Assembly: GCF_938018035.1 (NCBI RefSeq)
Contig: NZ_CALIJF010000090.1
Span: 1 to 7,598 of the forward strand
DNA: 7,598 nt
Direction: 5' to 3'
DNA from: an uncultured Campylobacter sp.
GTDB taxonomy: Bacteria; Campylobacterota; Campylobacteria; Campylobacterales; Campylobacteraceae
The translations under genes and the position numbers were made by a program. Position 1 is the stretch's first letter. The number at the start of each line of letters is the position of its first letter. A model generated the notes under the pieces. The model was not told the origin of the DNA and searched no databases. It saw only the letters and a list, made by a program, of their open reading frames with translations. Below are positions 1 through 5,815 of this stretch, in pieces.

Positions 1-53
1 AAAAATAGGACATTCGCCACAATGATCGCGAGAGTAAATTTGCCTGATTGCAT
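1..53 (-). CDS. 5' end of an unidentified gene, probably a membrane protein (partial)
   Basis: The minus strand has a strong Shine-Dalgarno AAGGAG (plus positions 58-63) four bases before an ATG whose complement is at 51-53. The frame stays open to the window edge and reads MQSGKFTLAIIVANVLF. After a short polar start with one lysine, the visible residues are mostly hydrophobic (LAIIVANVLF), as in a first transmembrane helix or an uncleaved signal anchor. Seventeen codons are too few to name a family. The call rests on the ribosome binding site, the start and the hydrophobic reading; chance cannot be excluded. A competing plus-strand ORF from 22 (about 36 codons) has a poorly spaced AGGA and was not preferred. 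Confidence 0.55.
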   Translation of the reverse strand, partial: MQSGKFTLAIIVANVLF

Positions 54-63
54 GAAACTCCTT

Positions 64-818
64 AAATTTTTCACGCATAGTAGCAAAATTTTGATTAAAT
101 TAAAGGCGTCATGTAATTTTATAGGCTCGAGATAAATTATAGATAAGCTAGCATCAAAATTTTGGCGAATAGTTTTAATTGCAAGCGCCTTATCAAAATA
201 GCTGCGTTAAAATTTAAAATGTTAGATATAAAACTTTAAACTAAAATTTCCTTAATAAAATTTAGATCGTAAATCTTTTTTGAAAGTTTTACGTAATTTA
301 TAAAGTTTATCTGATATCAATTAAAAAAAACATGCCGTTATTTAAAAACAATAAAATTTTAGTTATATGAAGCTATTTCGTAGAATTTTATGTATAATTA
401 TAAGTATAATTTCACCAAGAATAATAAAAATTTGAGTTTAAATTAATTTCAAAATAAATTTTTAGAGTAATATTTTATTAAATGCTTGTTATATATAATT
501 ACGCGTTAAAAATGCTAATTTGATTTGCCATAACAGCATCAAAGTGAATTTTTATTCATAAGTTTTTGCTGCAGGAGTTTAAAAGCCATAAAAATTTTAA
601 AATTTGATTAGAATTTTAGGAATTTAATAAATTCTACAAAGCTAGGTTACAGCTAAAATCCCAAGCGAAATTATCTGCAAAATTTTATTTGGAATTTTAG
701 AGCATAAATCAAACCGCCGCGAATTTTTAAAAGGTCTAACGAAATTTCATAAAACCTAATAAATTCCAAAAGTTATAAGAAATTTTTCAAAAAATACGGC
801 GAAAGAATTTTCAAAATT
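64..818. other. AT-rich region without a supportable gene
   Basis: About 750 bases lack any reading frame of useful length with a ribosome binding site. The sequence is dominated by A/T runs such as AAAATTTT and AAATTTAA, and is much poorer in GC than the genes to the right. Visible items are two TATAAT matches 12 bp apart (393-398, 405-410), an A8 tract (323-330), an 8-bp inverted repeat TAGAATTT/AAATTCTA (609-616 and 629-636), and an orphan Shine-Dalgarno-like GCAGGAG near 571 with no start codon behind it. Tiny frames such as one of 16 codons (minus, from 589) have no ribosome site. It may be eroded former coding DNA, but no recognisable remnant was found. Confidence 0.5.
136..141 (-). promoter_or_regulatory. 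Candidate -10 box for the left-edge gene
   Basis: Read on the minus strand this is a perfect TATAAT, about 75-80 bases upstream of the start codon at 53. No convincing TTGACA-like -35 lies upstream, which is not decisive because Campylobacter sigma-70 promoters often lack a conserved -35. The surrounding DNA is so AT-rich that chance TATAAT matches are expected; another pair lies at 393-410. Confidence 0.25.
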
Positions 819-820
819 CT
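804..820 (-). terminator. Weak hairpin at the end of the lipoprotein gene
   Basis: A perfect 8-bp inverted repeat, AGAATTTT-C-AAAATTCT, overlaps the TAG stop (819-821) of the minus-strand lipoprotein gene. On that strand a TTTTTT tract follows about 14 bases further on. The stem is almost all A-T pairs and the U-run is not adjacent, so this is a poor intrinsic terminator and could be a chance product of AT-rich DNA. Confidence 0.22.
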
Positions 821-1454
821 AGTTATTCACCCGTCCGTATCCTGCGAAGCGGTTCGATGCTAGGCAGCTTATGCGGTCTTTGCCGCAGCGCACGATATAG
901 CTATTTTCCATCTTTTGCCCCGCTACATGGACGTTTTTCTTATTTAAATTTACGAAGTCCGCTTGATTTCTACCACGAGTATTGTGGACGAATTTCACGC
1001 GACCATCAGCATAGATCTCGCGCACGATGCCGATATGGCTGATCTCGTTATTGACCTTGCCTTTGTTAGAGCGCAAGGTGTTTTGGAAAAACACCAAATC
1101 CCCCACTCGCGGCGTATTGCTGAGTAAATTTCTACGGCTGTAATAATTATATATTGCTTGGGATTTGCGTCCGTTTGTGAAGTATTTTGGCAGATCTTTT
1201 GAGTTAAAAAATAGATCATCGTATTTATCATTTAGCACGGTGATAAATCCGCTGCAGTCCCCTCCCGCGCGAGTGCCGGTGTAATCGTCTACAGATGCGA
1301 TTAGCGGGCGGTTAAACTCGCTTCCCGGCACCGAAGTTATTCCTTCTTCATGATCGTTTAAGACATACGCTTGCTGGCTGCCGGCAGACGGGACTTTTGA
1401 GGAGCAACCGACCAGTAAAAACGCACCCAAAGCGCAAATAATTAGTTGTTTCAT
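819..1454 (-). CDS. NlpC/P60-like lipoprotein, probable peptidoglycan hydrolase
   Basis: The 211-residue protein begins with a lipoprotein signal: a short basic start (MKQ), a hydrophobic core and the lipobox LVGC, so Cys17 would be lipidated and the protein anchored in the envelope facing the periplasm. Residues 64-70 (GGDCSGF) match the NlpC/P60 cysteine-peptidase nucleophile motif, making Cys67 the likely catalytic residue. PRVGDLVFF (115-123) and SHIGIV (139-144) are the usual following strands, giving His140 as catalytic base; His157 or Asn158 could be the third polar residue. Such enzymes cut peptide bonds in peptidoglycan stems. The start is well chosen: AAGGA (minus; plus positions 1461-1465) lies six bases upstream. 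The gene diverges from murA across 123 bp. The fold class is fairly clear; the exact bond cut is not. Confidence 0.8.
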   Translation of the reverse strand: MKQLIICALGAFLLVGCSSKVPSAGSQQAYVLNDHEEGITSVPGSEFNRPLIASVDDYTGTRAGGDCSGFITVLNDKYDDLFFNSKDLPKYFTNGRKSQAIYNYYSRRNLLSNTPRVGDLVFFQNTLRSNKGKVNNEISHIGIVREIYADGRVKFVHNTRGRNQADFVNLNKKNVHVAGQKMENSYIVRCGKDRISCLASNRFAGYGRVNN

Positions 1455-1511
1455 ATAAAATCCTTATAAAATTATGTAACGATTAAATTTGGGCGTAATT
1501 TTAGCGCTCAG

Positions 1512-1529
1512 TGGTAACAAAATGGTAAC
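1512..1529 (+). promoter_or_regulatory. Pho-box-like direct repeat, candidate activator site for murA
   Basis: Two identical heptamers TGGTAAC (1512-1518 and 1523-1529) are separated by the four bases AAAA, giving an 11-bp period, one helical turn. This geometry is that of sites bound in tandem by OmpR/PhoB-type response regulators. The second heptamer falls where the murA -35 element should be, as at class II activated promoters. The site lies between divergent envelope genes, so it could affect both. The regulator is unknown and binding is inferred from architecture only. A partial third match, TGTAAC, lies at 1475-1480. Confidence 0.45.
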
Positions 1530-1552
1530 TTTAAAGCTAAATTCTGTATAAT
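1524..1552 (+). promoter_or_regulatory. murA promoter (-10 TATAAT)
   Basis: TATAAT at 1547-1552 is a perfect -10 box, 25 bases before the murA start codon, so the transcript would have a short leader carrying GGAGA. The hexamer 17 bp upstream (1524-1529, GGTAAC) does not resemble TTGACA and belongs to the direct repeat, suggesting a promoter that uses an activator or, as is common in Campylobacter, lacks a -35. Confidence 0.6.
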
Positions 1553-1577
1553 CGCCGAAATTTTACATGGAGAAATC

Positions 1578-2846
1578 ATGCATTATCTACGAATTAACGG
1601 GGGCAAAAAACTAAGCGGCAGCGTCAAAATAAGCGGCGCAAAAAACGCCGCATTGCCGCTCATAGCTCTATCTATCCTTTCAAAAAAAGAAGTCGTAATT
1701 AAAAATTTACCCGCAGTTTCCGATATCCACACGCTAATTCAGCTGCTTTCAAATTTAGGCGCAAAGTGCGAGTTCCTTGACGCCAATACCGCCAAAATCG
1801 ATCCGCGCGAGATAAACTCGACTAAGGCGATCTACGACATAGTGCGTAAAATGCGCGCTTCGATCTTGGTGCTAGGGCCGCTTTTAGCGCGGTTTAGACA
1901 CTGCGAGGTAAGCCTTCCGGGGGGCTGTGCAATCGGCGCAAGACCGATCGATCTGCACCTTAGCGCGCTTGAAAAGATGGGCGCGGAGGTTAAGATCGAG
2001 CAGGGTTACGTCGTTTGCACCGCAAAAAAGGGGCTTAAGGGCGCGACTATAAATTTTGACAAAATTACCGTCACCGGCACCGAAAATATCGTAATGGCGG
2101 CTGCCTTAGCAAGCGGCACCACGCATATCATAAATGCGGCAAAAGAGCCCGAAGTGATCGCCGTTTGCAACGCATTAAAAAGCGCAGGCATCGACATAGA
2201 GGGCATCGGCACGAACGAAATCCTCATCAAAGGAAGCGGCGGCGAGCTTTTAGGCTTGGATGAAATTTCGATTATTCCCGATCGCATCGAGGCGGGCACC
2301 TATCTGTGCGCGGGCGCGATCACGGGCTCCCGCATCACGATCACGCACGCTTGCGCGGCTCATCTTGGCGCCGTGCTTGCAAAATTTGAGGATATGGGTT
2401 TTAAATTTGAAATTTCAAACGGCGGCGACGAGATCACGATCCTGCCTGCTTCAAAGATCAAACCCGTAGAGATCATCACGAGCGAATATCCGGGCTTTCC
2501 TACCGATATGCAGGCGCAGTTTATGGCGCTGGCGTGTGTAGCCACGGGCGTCAGCACCATCGACGAGAGGCTTTTTGAAAACCGCTTTATGCACGTTAGC
2601 GAACTCTCAAGAATGGGCGCGGATATCCGTTTAAACGGGCACATCGCGACGATCAGCGGCGGCAAGCTAAACGGCGCGGACGTTATGGCGACCGATCTGC
2701 GCGCTAGTTCGGCTCTCGTTTTAGCCGCCCTTGCGGCGCGCGGCGAGAGCAAAATACATAGAATTTACCATCTAGATCGTGGATATGAGAGGCTGGAAGC
2801 TAAGCTTGGTGCGCTTGGCGCGGACATACAGAGGCTTGAGGAATGA
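1578..2846 (+). CDS. murA: UDP-N-acetylglucosamine 1-carboxyvinyltransferase MurA
   Basis: MurA transfers enolpyruvate from phosphoenolpyruvate to UDP-GlcNAc in the cytoplasm, the first committed step of peptidoglycan synthesis. At 422 residues it has the usual family length. Visible motifs: SGAKNAAL (19-26) with the substrate-binding Lys22-Asn23; LPGGCAIGARPIDLH (113-127), whose Cys117 corresponds to E. coli Cys115, the residue fosfomycin alkylates; FPTDMQAQ (307-314) with the conserved Asp310; DLRASSALV and the closing YHLDRGYERLE (from 397) with the conserved arginines. Because cysteine, not aspartate, is at the active site, fosfomycin sensitivity of the enzyme itself is expected. The start is supported by GGAGA at 1569-1573. 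The gene stands alone, divergent from the lipoprotein. No strong terminator follows, although a 14-bp palindrome lies at 2896-2909. Confidence 0.97.
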   Translation: MHYLRINGGKKLSGSVKISGAKNAALPLIALSILSKKEVVIKNLPAVSDIHTLIQLLSNLGAKCEFLDANTAKIDPREINSTKAIYDIVRKMRASILVLGPLLARFRHCEVSLPGGCAIGARPIDLHLSALEKMGAEVKIEQGYVVCTAKKGLKGATINFDKITVTGTENIVMAAALASGTTHIINAAKEPEVIAVCNALKSAGIDIEGIGTNEILIKGSGGELLGLDEISIIPDRIEAGTYLCAGAITGSRITITHACAAHLGAVLAKFEDMGFKFEISNGGDEITILPASKIKPVEIITSEYPGFPTDMQAQFMALACVATGVSTIDERLFENRFMHVSELSRMGADIRLNGHIATISGGKLNGADVMATDLRASSALVLAALAARGESKIHRIYHLDRGYERLEAKLGALGADIQRLEE

Positions 2847-3094
2847 AGACTTCGGAATAAAAAACTTGTGCAAGCAAGCGATGCGGGATTTTACGCAAAA
2901 CGCGTTTTGAAATGCCACGCTACGTAAGAGCCACGTAAATTCTATCAGCAGCAATGCATTAAATCGCTAAAGCTAAATGCGGCGGACTTTTGAAGGAAAT
3001 GCTGGTAGAATTTCAAGGATGAGTTCCTTAAGAATTTAAGTGGCGAACTTTGGTAAAATTTAATGAACTAGCCGTGGTGGAATTCTTTAAGCAC

Positions 3095-3168
3095 ATGCGA
3101 GCGGAATTCCTAAGGCAAAGCGGAATTTTACGAGTGATATGCTTTGAAATTTTAAGCAACGCTCGCAT
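3095..3168. repeat. Nested imperfect inverted repeat
   Basis: Outer arms ATGCGAGCG (3095-3103) and CGCTCGCAT (3160-3168) are perfect 9-bp complements with GC-rich content, unusual in such AT-rich DNA. Inside them CAAAGC (3116-3121) pairs with GCTTTG (3141-3146). The sequences between the two stems are only partly complementary. The whole could fold as a hairpin of about 74 nt, as in a decayed miniature element or a structured RNA. No promoter or target-site duplication was identified. Confidence 0.4.
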
Positions 3169-3244
3169 TAAAATAAGGCAAGTTTGAGCCCGTAAAATTT
3201 CGCGCATTTATTTGGGTAAATTTTGCTTTGCAAGCTTTGGCAAA

Positions 3245-3275
3245 ACATAGAATTTAAGACTATGTGAGGTCTTAA
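3245..3275 (+). promoter_or_regulatory. Mutually exclusive hairpins in the moeA leader
   Basis: Two perfect inverted repeats overlap. ACATAG (3245-3250) pairs with CTATGT (3260-3265), and TTAAGAC (3254-3260) pairs with GTCTTAA (3269-3275). They share base 3260, and the loop and 3' arm of the first overlap the 5' arm and loop of the second, so both cannot form together. They end 43 bases before the moeA start. The arrangement could be an RNA switch or one or two dimeric-protein operators; it is too small to match the known Moco riboswitch, and it may be chance. Confidence 0.3.
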
Positions 3276-3318
3276 CTGCGCGAATTTAAAATGTAAAAAA
3301 TGATAAAAAGGACTTAAA

Positions 3319-4500
3319 ATGATAGGAATAAATGAGGCTATAGATTTGGCTACGGCTAGAATCACATCAAGCAGGCAGAGCAAAAAGGTGCCTCTTCCCA
3401 GCGCCCTAGGTCGCATTCTTTCTAGCGATATTTCTGCGATTAAAAACCTACCATGCTTCGATAATTCGGCGCTTGACGGCTATGCCTATGCGGCGGACTT
3501 CAAAGACGAAAAGCTAGATATCGTAGAGCCTACGATTTTTGCAGGAGACGAAAAATTCTACGAAATCAAGGCCGGACAGGCGCAAAAGATAATGACCGGC
3601 GCGCCAATGCCTGCAGGCGCGGACTCTGTCGCGAGGCTAGAGGATGTAGACGCGCAAGACGGAACTCTAAAAATCCCTGCTTCCGTTCATGCCCACGACG
3701 GCTTTCGTAAAAAAGGCGAGGAGGTGCGCGTGGGCGAGCTTTTATTGCGCCGTGGCGAAATTTTAAACCCTGCTAAAATCATGCTTCTTGCCGCGCAAGG
3801 AATTTACGAAGTGGATGTTTACGCGCGTCCTAAAATCGCCTTATTTTCCAGTGGAAACGAGCTAAAAGAGCCGTGGCAGAGCGCAAGTGAGCGCGAAATT
3901 TATAATGCCAACTCTAGCGGCATTGCTGCATTGCTGCAAAAATACGGCTTTGAAAACAAGTATTTAGGGATTTTAAAGGATGATTTTAGCGCGGTTTGCG
4001 AGGCGCTAGATACTGCTACGCGTAAATTTGACGTGCTAATTACCAGCGGTGGAGCAAGTGCTGGGGAGGCGGATTTTATGCAAAGCGCTATGAGCGAACT
4101 TGGATTTTTGCAGGTTTTCGATCACATTGATATCAAGCCCGGCCGCCCCAGCAAGTGCTTCGCAAAAGACGGCAAATTCGTCTTTGCAATGGCAGGCAAT
4201 CCGATGGCTGCTTTCGTGCTTACGCGCGCAGTCATACTACCGATCTTATTTAAGCTTAGCGGCGCAAGTGAGGCTTTTAGCGCAGAAGCGGCGATCTATG
4301 CCAAGCTCGCAAGCGATCTGAAACTAAAAAGTGGCAGAGTAAATTTAACCGTAGGCGCATACGAAGGCGGAGTTTTTACGCCTATGCCGTCGCCTTCTGG
4401 GCGCATCAGACCGCTGGCTGCGGCATCGCATTTTTTCTTGGCTGATCCCGAATGCGACAAAGTTCGCGCTGGAGAAATCGTAAAAATTTATGAAATTTAA
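3319..4500 (+). CDS. moeA: Molybdopterin molybdenumtransferase MoeA
   Basis: MoeA inserts molybdate into adenylylated molybdopterin, the last step in making active molybdenum cofactor, in the cytoplasm. In these bacteria the cofactor serves molybdo-enzymes such as formate dehydrogenase and periplasmic nitrate reductase. The 393 residues match family length. Motifs in order: FDNSALDGYA (47-56) near the N-terminus; the TGAPMPAGAD signature (93-102); SSGNEL (178-182 region); TSGGASAGEADF (242-253), the MoCF-biosynthesis nucleotide/cofactor-binding loop with its acidic residues; IKPGRP (272-277); and AGNPMAAFV (292-300). The C-terminal domain follows from about 325. The start is supported by AAAAAGGA (3305-3312) six bases upstream. 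The gene follows murA in the same direction but 472 bp away, so it is probably transcribed separately. No missing key residue was seen. Confidence 0.95.
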   Translation: MIGINEAIDLATARITSSRQSKKVPLPSALGRILSSDISAIKNLPCFDNSALDGYAYAADFKDEKLDIVEPTIFAGDEKFYEIKAGQAQKIMTGAPMPAGADSVARLEDVDAQDGTLKIPASVHAHDGFRKKGEEVRVGELLLRRGEILNPAKIMLLAAQGIYEVDVYARPKIALFSSGNELKEPWQSASEREIYNANSSGIAALLQKYGFENKYLGILKDDFSAVCEALDTATRKFDVLITSGGASAGEADFMQSAMSELGFLQVFDHIDIKPGRPSKCFAKDGKFVFAMAGNPMAAFVLTRAVILPILFKLSGASEAFSAEAAIYAKLASDLKLKSGRVNLTVGAYEGGVFTPMPSPSGRIRPLAAASHFFLADPECDKVRAGEIVKIYEI

Positions 4501-4511
4501 GCGAGAAATTA

Positions 4512-4540
4512 TTGACAAATGAAAATTTATAGGCTACAAT
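4512..4540 (+). promoter_or_regulatory. Near-consensus sigma-70 promoter for tRNA-Gly
   Basis: TTGACA (4512-4517) and TACAAT (4535-4540) are separated by exactly 17 bp. Transcription would begin near 4547, about 15 bases before the tRNA. This is the best promoter in the window and, unlike typical Campylobacter promoters, has a full -35 box, as expected for a strongly expressed stable RNA. It starts 12 bases after the moeA stop codon. Confidence 0.85.
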
Positions 4541-4561
4541 CGCGCTTTATTTTTACCGCAT

Positions 4562-4636
4562 GCGGGAATAGCTCAGTGGTAGAGCGCAACCTTGCCATGG
4601 TTGATGTCGCGAGTTCGACTCTCGTTTCCCGCTCCA
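4562..4636 (+). tRNA. tRNA-Gly (anticodon GCC)
   Basis: The cloverleaf can be read directly. The acceptor stem GCGGGAA (4562-4568) pairs with TTCCCGC (4626-4632). The D arm is GCTC-AGTGGTA-GAGC, and the anticodon stem CAACC/GGTTG encloses loop TTGCCAT, with anticodon GCC at 4594-4596. The T arm is GCGAG-TTCGACT-CTCGT (one G-U pair). The discriminator base is T4633 and CCA is encoded in the gene (4634-4636). It decodes GGC and GGU glycine codons. No second copy of its 3' end is present in the window, so there is no sign of an integrated element here. Confidence 0.97.
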
Positions 4637-4712
4637 TCTTAACTTCAAATTTTAAAATTCCTTCCGTTTCGCTCGCTTTTAAACCGCAAAATTTCGATAT
4701 GAAAGCCTTGAA

Positions 4713-5267
4713 ATGAAAATTTTAGTTTGCGTAAGCGGCGCGAGTTTTTGCGAGATCGGGCTTGATCTGCTTAAATTTCTTGCCAGCTCGCCGCATGAAA
4801 TCCATGCCGTAATTACGCAGGGGGCGCGCCGCGTCCTGAGCGCCGAAAGCGGCATAGATGCGAACGAGGCTTTAAAATCCGCGGAATTTAGGAGCATAAA
4901 ATTTTATCCCGATACCGATCTGGCCGCGCCGCCTGCTTCAGGCTCCTTTGGCATTGATGCAGTGATCTTTGCGCCCTGCTCTATCGGCTCTTTGGCTAAA
5001 ATTTACGGCGGGCTTTGCGACAGCCTAAGCACGCGCGCCGCCGCAGTCGCGCTAAAAGAGCAAAAGCGGCTAGTTCTTGGCGTGCGTGAGATGCCGCTTT
5101 CTGCGATCAGCCTGCGACAAATGAGCGAGCTAGCCGCGCTCGGCGTCATCATCGCTCCGCCCGTGATCGCAGGCTACTGCGGCGTGCAAAATTTAAAAAA
5201 TTTCATAATCGGCAAGTGGTGCGACGCGCTGGGCGTGCAAAACGAGCTATTTAAAAGGTGGCAATAA
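4713..5267 (+). CDS. ubiX: Flavin prenyltransferase UbiX
   Basis: UbiX joins a dimethylallyl group to FMN to make prenyl-FMN, the cofactor of UbiD-type decarboxylases. Campylobacter makes menaquinone through futalosine, where a UbiD-like step needs this cofactor, so that is its likely role (inference from family knowledge). The 184-residue length is normal. Motifs: VSGAS (7-11) at the flavin phosphate site, although the usual following glycine is Phe12; APCSIGSLAKIYGG (87-100); Arg108 and Lys115 in the R..AVALKE segment; VREMPL (124-129), where Arg125-Glu126 match the catalytic Arg-Glu of the family's RETPL motif; and Tyr155 near the end. The start codon lacks a clear Shine-Dalgarno. The gene lies 76 bases after the tRNA and overlaps coaD by one base. 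Confidence 0.93.
   Translation: MKILVCVSGASFCEIGLDLLKFLASSPHEIHAVITQGARRVLSAESGIDANEALKSAEFRSIKFYPDTDLAAPPASGSFGIDAVIFAPCSIGSLAKIYGGLCDSLSTRAAAVALKEQKRLVLGVREMPLSAISLRQMSELAALGVIIAPPVIAGYCGVQNLKNFIIGKWCDALGVQNELFKRWQ
5253..5258 (+). promoter_or_regulatory. coaD: Ribosome binding site that decides the coaD start
   Basis: AAAAGG inside the end of ubiX lies eight bases before the ATG at 5267. The in-frame GTG at 5258 overlaps the last base of this site and has nothing suitable upstream, so the ATG at 5267, which overlaps the ubiX TAA as TAATG, is the better start. Confidence 0.7.
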
Positions 5268-5743
5268 TGCAAAACTCAAGAAAATGTATCTATCCGGGCA
5301 CTTTCGATCCTATCACGAACGGCCATCTGGACGTCATCAAGCGTGCGCTAGGGCTTTTTGATGAAGTCATCGTCGCAGTCGCGCTAAACGAGAGCAAAAA
5401 GCCCTACTTCAGCCTAAAATCCAGACTAGAGATGGCGCGAGCCGCGACACGCGGGCTTCGTGGCGTGAGCGTGCAAAGCTTTGATAATCTACTCGTGGAT
5501 TTTGCTAAATCTTGCGGCGTGCGCTTCGTTATCCGCGGGCTTCGCGCGGTTAGCGACTTTGAGTACGAGCTACAGATCGGCTACGCAAACGCCTCGTTAT
5601 GGGAGGAATTTGAGAGCGTGTATTTGATGCCGACGCTCAAAAACGCCTTCATCTCAAGCTCGATCGTCCGCTCCGTTTTAAGCCACGGCGGCGATGTTTC
5701 GCACCTCGTGCCGAGCGAAATTTTAAAATTTTTAAAAAAATGA
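5267..5743 (+). CDS. coaD: Phosphopantetheine adenylyltransferase CoaD
   Basis: CoaD transfers AMP from ATP to 4'-phosphopantetheine, giving dephospho-CoA, the penultimate step of coenzyme A synthesis; it works as a soluble hexamer. The protein is 158 residues from the chosen ATG, the normal family size; a GTG three codons upstream is possible but worse placed. Motifs: YPGTFDPITNGH (9-20), containing the T-x-G-H nucleotidyltransferase motif with catalytic His20; RGLRAVSDFEYE (90-101); and NAFISSSIVR (126-135), the ISSS ATP-binding motif. The gene is translationally coupled to ubiX (TAATG overlap). In C. jejuni, as I recall, tmk follows coaD; here an unrelated duplicated gene follows instead. 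No key residue is missing. Confidence 0.96.
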   Translation: MQNSRKCIYPGTFDPITNGHLDVIKRALGLFDEVIVAVALNESKKPYFSLKSRLEMARAATRGLRGVSVQSFDNLLVDFAKSCGVRFVIRGLRAVSDFEYELQIGYANASLWEEFESVYLMPTLKNAFISSSIVRSVLSHGGDVSHLVPSEILKFLKK

Positions 5744-5758
5744 GCTTGCAAGCGACTG

Positions 5759-5787
5759 AAATTTAGCCCGCAGACGCGGCTAAATTT
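5759..5787 (+). terminator. Perfect inverted repeat after coaD, possible terminator
   Basis: AAATTTAGCC (5759-5768) and GGCTAAATTT (5778-5787) are perfect 10-bp complements around a 9-base loop, CGCAGACGC. It is the most stable hairpin in the spacer after coaD and could end the ubiX-coaD transcript or shield its 3' end. No long T-run follows: the downstream sequence is AAAATTT. A 10-bp palindrome GCTTGCAAGC (5744-5753) lies just upstream. The hairpin sits at the left border of the duplicated unit. Confidence 0.45.
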
Positions 5788-5815
5788 AAAATTTACAAGC
5801 TGCACAGGAGATAAA

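Larger units (their letters stand above)
2847..3318. other. Non-coding spacer rich in inverted and iterated repeats
   Basis: These 472 bases between murA and moeA hold no gene I can support; short frames on either strand lack ribosome binding sites and family motifs. The region contains a perfect 14-bp palindrome CAAAACGCGTTTTG (2896-2909), twin GCCACG...ACGTAA strings near 2914-2938, and an iterated GGAATT-type motif (GTAGAATTTCAAGGA from 3005, GTGGAATTCTTTAAG from 3078, GCGGAATTCCTAAGG from 3101, GCGGAATTTTACGAG from 3120). A long imperfect hairpin (3095-3168) and the moeA leader structures (3245-3275) are listed separately. It may be an eroded gene or a degenerate dispersed repeat; a comparison with other genomes would decide. 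Confidence 0.5.

Noticed and set aside
22..132. A plus-strand frame of about 36 codons at the left edge
   Set aside because: Its AGGA is about 11 bases from the start, and it is antisense to a better-supported minus-strand start with AAGGAG.
2360..2752. A 130-codon minus-strand frame inside murA
   Set aside because: Antisense shadow of a fully conserved MurA coding region in GC-richer DNA, where long antisense frames are common.
2896..2909. CAAAACGCGTTTTG palindrome as the murA terminator
   Set aside because: The stem is short with a tiny loop and is followed by AAAT rather than a T-run, so it is not a convincing intrinsic terminator.
2772..2954. A 60-codon minus-strand frame over the murA end
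   Set aside because: It overlaps conserved murA codons in antisense and lacks a start signal; the visible peptide matches no family I know.
3168..3416. An 82-codon minus-strand frame overlapping the moeA start
   Set aside because: It runs antisense through the moeA ribosome site and first codons, has no ribosome site of its own and no recognisable motif.
4562..4636. tRNA-Gly as an integration site of a mobile element
   Set aside because: No repeat of the tRNA 3' end, integrase or phage gene is present; housekeeping genes follow directly.
4519..4716. A 65-codon plus-strand frame ending in an ATGA overlap with ubiX
   Set aside because: It begins inside the tRNA promoter and reads through the whole tRNA gene, so it is a chance frame; it has no ribosome binding site or family motif.
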